From contig CM035806.1 in assembly GCA_020466095.1 (NCBI GenBank), forward strand, positions 128,541,679 through 128,605,678: 64,000 nucleotides of DNA. The letters run 5' to 3'. Under the pieces are notes generated by a model. That model made no database searches. It saw only the letters and a list, made by a program, of their open reading frames with translations, and had not been told where the DNA came from. The translations under genes were made by a program, and so were the position numbers. Numbering within the stretch: position 1 is the first letter of the stretch; the number at the start of each line of letters is the position of its first letter. Positions 55,140 through 64,000 of this stretch are shown here, piece after piece. The stretch is from Chlorops oryzae (Eukaryota; Arthropoda; Insecta; Diptera; Chloropidae).

Positions 55140-56063
55140 CAGGGATCGGCAGTAATAATATTTTCAGCAATATTATCGGTACTAATTGCGGATTGACCAA
55201 AAATTTTTATTCTTTTATTCTTGAATATTGAATAAAAAGAAATCAAAAATTGCAAAAATAAAATTTCTGAATAATGAAAAATTGATATTTCAAAATGAAA
55301 AAATTCGGATAAAAAATATGAAAATACTTATAAAAAGCAAAATTGCGATTGCTTGAAAAATCGAAATTTTAGATAAAAGGATTATGAATTGATTGAGTAA
55401 TGAATAATCAGTCTTTTTTTATTACGGATTATTCAGGAAATCAATATTCATACTCCCAAGATTATGGATTATTTGAATAAAAGTCGAGATATCCCATTGG
55501 AAATTGGTACGGAAATAATCAGCGGCTCCAGTAGATCCGATTGACACGTTTTTTTATACCCGACATAGTTTGTGTCGAGGGTATATTGCGTTGCGTGTGA
55601 TTGTGTATTACAGACAGCACCAGTCGCAATATACCCTCGACACAAACTATGTCGGGTATAAAAAACGTGTCAATCGGATCTACTGGAGCCGCTGATTATT
55701 TCCGTACCAATTTCCAATGGGATATCTCGACTTTTATTCAAATAATCCATAATCTTGGGAGTATGAATATTGATTTCCTGAATAATCCGTAATAAAAAAA
55801 GACTGATTATTCATTACTCAATCAATTCATAATCCTTTTATCTAAAATTTCGATTTTTCAAGCAATCGCAATTTTTCTTTTTATAAGTATTTTCATACTT
55901 TCAATCCGAATTTTTTCACTTTGAAATATCAATTTTTCATTATTCAGAAATTTTATTTTTACAATTTGTGATTTCTTTTAATTCAATAATCAAGAATAAT
56001 GAAGTATGGAAAAATTTATAATCAAAAAATCAAAATTCAAAAATTTTTTTTTGCCGATCCCTG
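55140..56063. mobile_element. hAT foldback (CAGGGATCGGCA termini) with captured family B ends
   Basis: It starts CAGGGATCGGCA and ends TGCCGATCCCTG, with perfect 8-bp CAATAAGC duplications (55132-55139, 56064-56071). The two ~440-bp arms are inverse copies almost to the centre. At the centre each arm carries the family B start (TATACCCGACATAGTTTGTG), leaving a loop of ~35 bases. Non-coding. Confidence 0.93.
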
Positions 56064-56514
56064 CAATAAGCCCATAGTTTAATGGGAAATAAGGCCATAT
56101 AAGCTTGCTTGCTGCAAGTTTTTAATTTTTTTTAAAACTCGCATTTAGTAATTCAGGGATTCGAACCCTTCGTCGACAGCACAAAAATTAATGAAAAACA
56201 TAAATTATTGTGCGTTAAAAGCTGCACAAGGACTTAAAGCTTTGTGAAAAAGGGCTGAAGTAGCCCGCTACGCGGCCTTAGAACAAAGTTTTAAGTTCTT
56301 TTGCAACTTTTATCGAACAATCGTTTATGTTTTTCATTAATTTTTGTCCTGTACAAAGCTTCCAAACGAATCCCTCGTCGCGGGCTTGGCGGTAACTGAC
56401 ACTTCAACTCAAAAAGCTCAAAGCACATAGCTTTAGGGTCCTTGTGCAACTTTTATTTTTGTTTTCCTTTAACTTTTGTCCTGCCCAATGGTTTTAATCT
56501 CTCTTTTCTATCTA
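56064..56514. other. Foldback relic and tRNA-like scrap, no gene
   Basis: AAAATTAATGAAAAACATAA (56185) is inverted near 56325-56347 (TTATGTTTTTCATTAATTTT) with AAGGACTTAAAGCTTTG between. GGGATTCGAACCCTTCGTCG near 56157 looks like a tRNA-like B box on the minus strand. Confidence 0.5.
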
Positions 56515-56924
56515 CAGTGAAAGCTTTATTTGCGGACAGATCCCATAAGCGGAAAAATTGCAAGCACACAATTTTTTTTCAATAGGGGTACTCACAAGGA
56601 AGGTGGAAACCTGTCGAAAAATTTTGACGTCTGAATATTTTCGACTTTAATTCGTCACGCAATGGGGAAAAACACCCGGTTTGCACATAGTCATTCAAAA
56701 ATAACAATATTCTCAACTTATCCGTGCAAACCGGGTGTTTTTTCCCAGTGCGTGACCAATTAAAATCGAAAATATTCCGACGTCGACATTTTTCGACATA
56801 TTTGCACCTTCGTTTTGAATACGCCTAATGATTTTCATACAAAACGCTCTCTAATAAGCGGACGCTCTGATAAGCAGACAAAAAGGTCGCATCCGTTGGT
56901 GTCCGCTTATGGGAGCTTTCACTG
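56515..56924. mobile_element. pogo/Tigger-like element with TA duplication and nested hairpin
   Basis: CAGTGAAAGCTTTATTTGCG at the left, CGCTTATGGGAGCTTTCACTG at the right, TA on both sides. A nested inverted pair (CACGCAATGGGGAAAAACAC / GTTTTTTCCCAGTGCGTG) spans about 56610-56800. 410 bp, no transposase. Confidence 0.87.
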
Positions 56925-57003
56925 TATGTACTTGTATTAAAGTGCACAAAACTTACAGTTATTTTAGTTAACCTTTGTCAAAAAATACGTAGGAAATTTT
57001 CAT

Positions 57004-58550
57004 ATATGTACACCGAGAGAAATAACAACAGTTAAATCAACTACTTAGAACAGTTAAAGTAAGAGTGGTCAAATAAACTGTATTCCGCGTTAAATGCACT
57101 GAAAAAGGCAGTCAAATGAACAGTTGAAAAACAGTTACTTTTTATGTTCAAATTCGCTTTCGTTCACTTAGACGTATCAGTTCGCATTCTGATCAACAAT
57201 CTCCGGAGGTTTCGATAGCTCAGTAGTTTAAACTGTGACTCGACAGTCGTGAGCTTCGGGGTTCTATCCCTGCTGGCGGCGGGATTTTTTCTGATTTTTT
57301 TTTTTAATTACAGCTTTTTTTTTTTGTTCAGAGCGTAGTTGTTTTGGAAGACAAACATTTTCTCCTAAATTTTTAAGGTTTTATTTTATTTAATTTTTTT
57401 TTTAATGGTTCATTTTCAAGCAAAAAATTTTGGGAGTGAAACAATTCCTTAAGCACGTTCCCCAAAACTTGAGCAACCATAAACTCAAGTGAACATTTTG
57501 ACCAATAAATTAAATTCGTTAAGACGTTCGCCCAGCGAAGTTGAGGTCAGTGGTTCAAGGCTCGGCCGAGGCGAGGCGAGAAAATTTAAAGAGATGAAAG
57601 AGAAAAAGATTTAAATAGAAACAAATAAGTAAAGAAAAAATACAATAATTTAATTAAAACAAGTAAGGGTGTTATAGTCAGGCGAGCCTTACAATAGAAT
57701 ACCCGACACAGACACACATGTTCAAATAATTTTAATATCAAGAGGTGTTTAAGACCATAAGGGGCCCCATATACCGACTTTTGATAGATTTCTTTATGAA
57801 AAATGCCCCTTTGCCACGCCCACTTTTCCAATTTTTGTTGAACTATAATCGGAGGCTTAAATATACGCTCAAATTTTAAGTTTCATTAAAATAATTCGAA
57901 AAAGTCCGATTTTAAGGCAGTTTTGAGATTTTTGTGACAGACCCTAGTACTGGAGGTACCCTTAAAAACGGACCGATCAAGGAAATTTTTTGGAAGGATG
58001 TTTAAGGCTACAAAGGAAGCATAAGTGCCAAATTTCGTTCAAGTCCCATTTGAATTTCGGGTGTAGGAGACAATTTTCGAAAACCGCCCTTCTGCCACGC
58101 CCACTTTTTCAATTTTTGGTAATAATATTACTGGCCTTTAAATATGTTCAAATATGAACTTTCATCATAATATCTTGAAAATCTTCGATTTTAGAGCAGT
58201 TTTTGTGATTTTCGTAACAGACCCTAGTACTGGAGGTACCCCTAAATTTGATCCGATCGTGTCCATTCTCGAACTTGTTCTTACTCATGTCCCCGTGAGC
58301 ACGCGTATCAAATTTTGTCGAGATAGCTCAACTCCTTCGATAAGATAACTGTATACAGACAGACAGACAGACAGACAGACAGTCGGACATGTCGAAATCG
58401 AATCTCCTGGTGACGCTGATCATTTCTATATATATTTTGTATGGTCTATCTCGACTGGTTCTGGGTGTTACACACAACCACACAAATGCAATATACCCTC
58501 GACACAGAGTGTGTCGGGTATAAAAAAATATTAATAAAAGAAGATAAAAA
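57004..58550 (-). repeat. 1.54-kb unit, copy 2 (inverse of 22976-24519)
   Basis: Contains a full family B copy (58523-57659, minus) and the tRNA-like head at 57205-57283. Differs from copy 1 by scattered substitutions only. Confidence 0.9.
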
Positions 58551-59670
58551 AAAAGAAGTTTAATCAGGCAAAGCCGAAATAAATACCTTTTCCCAGCCTG
58601 TGAATAATATTTAACAACAGTTATTAACCATAGGAGCATATCCTTGACTTGTTTTCTGTTAGTTACCCGCTTGTACCTAATTTATACAATTATTCTGAAC
58701 TCGGACTTATTATACCTAAATCGAGGTTATTAATTTTCAATGAAAAGGGAGAATTTCCGGGATATGTGTGAAATGTCAGGTCAAAATAATGTTTAACATT
58801 TCCTTGGAGGACGTTCTCTGTGTCTAGCTGGTGAACATACTCCAACTCGTCAAAATAGTCGAAATTTGCTAAATTTCGGGGTGCGAATTTCCGAAAAATG
58901 GACTGCCCATGCCACGCCCACATGTTTCAAATATTTATCCATAATTGGACGCTTTAATTTCGAAGTCGTAAAATACCAAGTTTCATTACTTGAAGAAGCA
59001 AATATAGACTAATTTTTGTGATTCATCGACTATACGAGACCTAAGAGAAAGAGGTCCTTTCGAACTTGTTCTATATGTCGTGAGCAATGCATGACCATAT
59101 TTGTCAAGAGTCAACAACTTTTTTTTAGGAAATTAAGACAGCAGCGACAACAGCAAACAATAAGGAGAAATGACTAAATAATCCGGAGACGCTAAAATTT
59201 CTTAAACTTTGACTTCCACCCTGGTTACACAAAAAAATTAAAGCATTTTTCGGATTAGCGTGTTGTATACAGTAAGATTTCAAAGATATCAACCACTTAG
59301 ATAATTACACAAATAAATGACGACAGACATTGCTATGACAGACAAGACAAAGAACAGACAGACAACAGGACATGGCTATATCGATTCCTCTTGTCACCCT
59401 GATCAAGAATATATATATATGTCTATATCTACCGCGACTCCTTTGGTATGTTACATACACCGTGCCAAACTTAATATACCCTTTCCTTCGGAAAAGGTAT
59501 AAAAAAAGTCAAAGCAAAAAATAAATTTTTTTTTCCCAGTCGCTGGTGACAGTTGATTTAACCGCGAGACAGTTATATCAACCATCAGGTAGTTATATCC
59601 TTATTGACTGTGTTTGTACTGTTGAGTTGCCCGCTACTGTACATAAGTTAACAATTAAGGGTGAACTCGG
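58551..59670. other. Diverged relative of families A/B, no gene
   Basis: GCCACGCCCACATG near 58913, GACAGACAACAGGACATGGC near 59355 and TTAATATACCCTTTCC with AAGGTATAAAAAAA near 59470-59505 match the general A/B layout, but the sequence is distinct. Open frames here are not convincing. Confidence 0.5.
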
Positions 59671-59673
59671 TTA

Positions 59674-60441
59674 TTATACCCAGCGTAAGCGGGGTGTATT
59701 AGTCTTGTGCGAATCTTGTAACAGGGAGAATTAAGCTCCGGAGATATACAGACCTATTCTGAAAAATATTTCACGTGAATTTTCCGACAATTTCAATAGA
59801 AATTGTATTGAAACTACGGATCAAAGTTCACGTGAAATATTATCAGAGAGTCTGATAGACAAATGTATATAGAAATGATCAGGATCAAACACTGAATCGA
59901 TTTAGACATTTCCGTCTGTCCGTCCGTCCGTCGTCCGTCGGTCCGTCTGTCCGTCCGTCCGTGGTCGGATCTCCTCCGAAACCGCTCAACCAATGAAGTC
60001 GAAATTTGCTACACATGTACATCGGGGTCCGAGTATGATCCTAAGTAAAAATGGGAGACATCCGCCCACTGCCACGCCCACAAATGAATTTATTGTGTTT
60101 TCAGTAAAATGCTTGTAACTTGCGAACCACTTAACACATTCCATTGATATTTGATGACTGGTAAACTACAAAAAGGGACATATCCTGGAAAAAAATGGAC
60201 GCCGCCCTCCTCGAGCCACGCGCACAAATAAGGGCTTATCGTAACTTGTGAAGTAAAAGGCGTAGAAGCTTCAAATTCGCAACATAGGTTCATCAAGGCG
60301 AATGAAAGGTGTAGGAAAATAATTTATGTGGCCCGCCCATTGCCACGCCCACAAATAGAGAAGCAAAACATAGTGCGCTCATAATGTCGGGACGCTGGGT
60401 ATTTCAAAGTCGGGCTTGACCGACTTTAGCTTTCTTACTTG
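59674..60441 (-). mobile_element. Family A, copy 4
   Basis: Minus orientation: TATACCCAGCGTAAGCGGGG at 59676 and TTAGCTTTCTTACTTG at 60441. An inserted hairpin (AATATTTCACGTGAA / TTCACGTGAAATATT) lies at about 59763-59840. Non-coding. Confidence 0.85.
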
Positions 60442-61112
60442 GTTTAACCTGATTTTTCAGTTAATATAACTACCTTTTTCTCTCGGTATACGTCGTTATC
60501 GTTTATTACAGACTTCAAGAGACCGGAAAATCTATATACGATTTCTATTAAAGAAATATATCGCATATAGAAGACATTCTGCTATGTCTGTATACGATAC
60601 ATACATATAGAATCTATAGCAGACATTCTGTTATTGGCAGTAATGCCCGAGAAACAGTTTTGCCTCAGAAGGCGGACGGTTGGCCGCCTTACGTTAGTAC
60701 TAACTAGGCATCAGTCATTTGTCTGTTACAAACGATATATCGGGCTGTGGGGACCTGCAAACGTGTATTTTATAAGCGATATATCTACTAAAAGCGATGT
60801 CTGTTATACTTGTAAGTATGAATGCCTATGCATTATTCCCATTACACTCGGAGGGACCGGAGACTTTGTTTACTATATACGATAGTCTGTTACACCCGGG
60901 CCTGTTATAATCGATTTCGACTGTACACGTAAAAGCCAGAAGTTAAATAATACCATAATACCCTTATTGCACTCAGGCGCCATATTTCCCAGCATAATCC
61001 GTTCGTACATAGGCGAGTACATGCCGGCTATAAAATGTTTCTTTACATTAAATTTCATATATTTATATGGGAAGTTAAGGATAGGCATTGCGATACCCAT
61101 TTCGTTTCTAGT
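60442..61112. other. No gene seen
   Basis: Slightly less AT-rich, with repeated ATAGAAGACATTCTG-type phrases near 60575 and 60620. Frames at 60634-60885 and 60967-61194 lack recognisable domains. Confidence 0.45.
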
Positions 61113-61159
61113 AATGTATGTATGTATGGATGTATGTATGTATGTATGTATGTATATTA

Positions 61160-63587
61160 GGGTGTCCCAAAAAAATTTTTTTTTTGGAACGTAGTTTTTT
61201 CGAAAGCCTATGGGTCAAAGTATTTTTGAGAATTTTTTCAGATTTTTCCTAAAAGGTTTAGAGGTTGCGCTCAGCGGATTTTCCTCAAAAGACCCACATT
61301 TCCAAATTTTTGGAGATAGCTTCTTCATAAGCAATGCTTTTCAGGATTTTTAGGTATTAGTCGGTGGAAAAGTATACAATCTTTGTTCTCAGTTACATAA
61401 ACTGCAAAATATACCAACTTTATAGGTTATTTAGGCATCTTTAGTAGACATTTTTACGAACAAAACCGGGCGCCAAAAAAAGAAGGCCCTAAAATTTCTT
61501 AATTTTATGTCAAAATGGTTGAAAGTAATGATGCAATTTCAAAGAGTACGAATTCCTTTGTAATTTGTTAAAGGAAATTAGGATTTTACTCTTATAGTTC
61601 CAAAGCTATGTCCCGTTATATTTTCCAAAACATTATAACAAAACCACGTTGCATACTTCCAGGCTTTCATTTGAAAAATTCATTGCCTATATGATAGCCA
61701 ATCAATATTAAATAGACTCAAAATGACGAGTTTTCCATGGGCATTGATTTTCGGCTAAATTTCCCGCCTTGCTAATATCCCTTTTTCTAAAATCTCTTGC
61801 TATTAGACGAATTTGCTTTGTCCTTGGCGGCATTCGCGTTGGAGTATTCAGAATCTTAAAAGTTGTATTTGCGAACCTTATGCGTTTGAGACATTCCGGC
61901 ACATACCATTTGAAACTAATTACCCATAAACTTAAATTTAATAAAAATTTAAAAAAACAGATTATAGCAAGAGAGTTTAGAAAAAGTTGATTATTATTTT
62001 TGTATGGCGAAATAGCTGGTTGGAACTATATTGCAGCACAAACCTAGATTCCTTTACATTACGAAGGAATTCGTAGTGTTGAAATAGGCATATTAATTTC
62101 AACATTTTCATATAATAAAAATTAAGAAACTTCACTTCTATTCTTCCACGATTTTGTTGAAAAATTCACTAAAGATGCCAAATTCAAGTTTATAGCAAGA
62201 TGAATTTAGAACAAAGATTGGTATATTTCACCGCTAATACCTTCTGAAAAATGCTTTGGAACTATTAACAGAAAATTTGGAAATTGGGTCTTTTGAGGAC
62301 AAATCCTACAAAGAATTTCGAACATCTTTGAAATTCGCAATACATTACTTTACCCATAACTTTCAAACTATAAAATTAAAAAAAAATTTTTTGGGACACT
62401 TCTAATTATATTTGTATGCCGATTTTGTTGTAAAGAATGTATCTATGACAAGATGCCTAAATGACCTTTATAAAGTATGGTATATTGTATGTAGTATTAT
62501 TGTAACTGATGTATACATAATGTTGATACTATTTTCACCTATATTAAAAATCCGAAAAGCATTGCTTATGAAGAAGCTATCTCCAAAAATTTGGAAGTGT
62601 GGGGCTTTTGAGGCAAATCCGCTGAGCGAACCTCTAAAACCAGAGGTTGTCAGGGTAATACATACGCAAAGTGTCTATGTGTTGAAAGCTTTTAAAAGCT
62701 TACAGTGTAAAAAAAACTTGTACGTCAAATTGAAAAACCAACTTTCATTGACATTTTGTGCAAATTTTTCTGACTGAAAAAAATTAGAGGTATAAGAAAA
62801 GTAATGAAAGAAATTTAAAAAAATATGAAAATATATGAAAAATAAATGAAGAAAAATATATGAAGTCATTTAATGCTGCGAAGAAGGAGTATGTTCAACA
62901 AAGCAATTGAGATCTAATCATTCTGGTAGCATTTGATGCGAAGTAAATCCTGAAGGTGGTTATTTGTCAGTTTACTTCTATGACGTGTTTGAATTTAGTT
63001 TGTGGAAGGAGAAGGAACTTTCACATAAGTAAGTGGTGTTAAACATCGACAGCAATTTGTGCATAGCTTCCTTTGTTTGACCATACTTTCCTTCGTCAAT
63101 ATTTTTTTCAAAATTAATTCTTATGTGAATTGGAACTGTCAAATCTGATTGCATCATTAAAATTTAATTTTGTAGTGGAATATCATATTTAGTAGCGTCG
63201 TATTTCCATTCTGCTATGCAACAAGTATTTAAAAAAAACGTCAGTTTCGCTTGAGCACTATCGAAGGAAAGAATTCGCCAGTGGCTCATATTATATTTTA
63301 GCGTGTACTAGCACAAAAACAACAAGCATACGAAAAAAAGAGCGTCAGTTGCGCTGCTCTCTCGCATTCTCTCGAAATTTTTAAAAAACAGCTTTCGAAC
63401 TCACATGTCACGCTGTCGGTGTAAAGCTATAAAACAGCTTTTGAATGTCGCTTATGGACGTTCAATGGGCCTGACAACCTCTGCTCTAAACCTTTTAGGA
63501 AAAATCTGAAAAAATTCTCAAAAATATTTGACCCATAAGCTTTCGGAAACCTACTATTAAATTCGAAAAAATTTTTTTGGGACACCC
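61160..63587. mobile_element. Tc1/mariner-like element with long TIRs
   Basis: GGGTGTCCCAAAAAAATTTT at the left, inverse ending GGGACACCC at 63587; TA on both sides. The arms continue inverse for over 200 bp once the nested hAT element (62641-63483) is removed. An additional GGGACACTTCTAAT end at 62393 hints at an older internal copy. No transposase ORF is recognised. Confidence 0.8.
62641..63483. mobile_element. hAT element nested in the mariner-like element
   Basis: CAGAGGTTGTCAGGG at the left, CCTGACAACCTCTG at the right. Flanks CTCTAAAAC and CTCTAAAC agree apart from one A. It interrupts the right arm, whose left-arm counterpart reads through this point. Confidence 0.82.
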
Positions 63588-64000
63588 TAATGTATATACG
63601 TGTATGTTGTATGTATGTATGTATGTATTATGTATTATGTAGTATGTTGTATGTATGTATGTAGTATGTATGTATGTATGTATGTATGTATGTATGTATG
63701 TATGTATGTATGTATGATGTATGTATGTATGTATGTATGTATGTATGATGTATGTTGCATGTATGTATGTAGTAATGTATGTATGTAAGTATGTATGTAA
63801 AGTATGTATGTATGTATGTTTATGATGTATGTACCCTGCAGGATTGCTTTGCGCTATAGACATTTAACATTGAGTTGTCATTGAATGTCGACAGTAGACC
63901 GAAAAACTATTGACGAACTAGTGACGTCGGTACTATTATGTAGACAAAAGGAAATTTTTCGCTAGTCACCAGTAATTAATATATATATTTATATTTCCGC

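Larger units (their letters stand above)
61113..63836 (+). repeat. (GTAT)n microsatellite split by a transposon
   Basis: GTAT repeats run 61113-61157 and resume 63598-63836. The interruption is the mariner-like element. Open frames of repeated YIHT or VCMY residues across the right part are artefacts. Confidence 0.88.

Noticed and set aside
22976..58550. A single 35-kb transposon with 1.5-kb TIRs (Polinton-like)
   Set aside because: The interval holds ordinary multi-exon host genes and no polymerase, integrase or capsid genes; two copies of one repeat is simpler.
62412..62777. 121-codon ORF
   Set aside because: Overlaps the mariner-like arm and the nested hAT border; no domain.
63495..63863. 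ORFs of repeated YIHT/VCMY residues on both strands
   Set aside because: Translation of the (GTAT)n microsatellite; no coding signal.

Overview
The window looks like a stretch of AT-rich nuclear genome from a higher dipteran fly, probably a tephritid-like species. The basis is five loci with insect-type genes split by short GT-AG introns, BED/hAT, RNase H and MADF transposon proteins, and dispersed 'GGCGTGGC' repeats of a kind familiar from fly introns. The species itself cannot be fixed from the sequence alone.

Four genes appear complete. They are a UPF0605/FAM166 (CIMIP2-like) ciliary microtubule inner protein (10184-11405, +, 4 exons, 321 aa), the U5 snRNP assembly factor AAR2 (18862-17619, -, 2 exons, 392 aa), the TFIIE beta subunit (30573-29182, -, 6 exons, 294 aa) and a neutral sphingomyelinase of the SMPD2 type (37869-39801, +, 5 exons, 411 aa). 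A fifth locus is only the 3' exon of an unrecognised single-pass membrane protein (54521-54257, -). These genes encode unrelated housekeeping or ciliary functions and show no operon-like relation.

Most of the rest is mobile DNA, much of it nested. I could delimit about nine hAT-type elements by terminal inverted repeats (TIRs) plus 8-bp target-site duplications (TSDs; most perfect, two near-perfect). I also see three Harbinger-type MITEs with 3-bp TAA/TTA duplications, two pogo-like elements with TA duplications, one Tc1/mariner-like element that splits a (GTAT)n microsatellite, and two 5'-truncated non-LTR retrotransposons with 13- and 16-bp duplications. Other repeats include two dispersed families (here A and B) that share the same termini, a cluster of tRNA-like SINEs, long-hairpin foldback elements, and a 1.54-kb unit present twice in inverted orientation about 32 kb apart.

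Layout: 1-0.8 kb possible LTR; 1.2-2.8 kb a TIR element with a repeated GTCCCGTGCGACAT motif; 2.9-5.7 kb nested families A and B; 6.5-8.3 kb SINE cluster; 9.2-10 kb nested MITEs; 10.2-11.4 kb CIMIP2-like gene; 11.7-16.6 kb MITEs; 17.6-18.9 kb AAR2; 19-28.8 kb hAT, foldback and family B/A material; 29.2-30.6 kb TFIIE beta; 31-37.7 kb MITEs; 37.9-39.8 kb sphingomyelinase; 40.4-41.9 kb a palindromic element with eight CTCGAG motifs; 42.9-45.1 kb an internally deleted hAT carrying a retrotransposon; 45.6-53.7 kb MITEs; 54.3 kb membrane-protein exon; 54.8-64 kb hAT, pogo, family A/B and mariner-like elements.

The strongest candidates for something not yet described are the 40.4-41.9 kb CTCGAG palindrome, whose 3-bp duplication is supported by an empty paralogous site in the same window, and the intact hAT-derived ORF at 45.0 kb that keeps a BED finger and a dimerisation domain but lacks the catalytic core. 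All coordinates were read by eye, so element ends may be off by a base or two.
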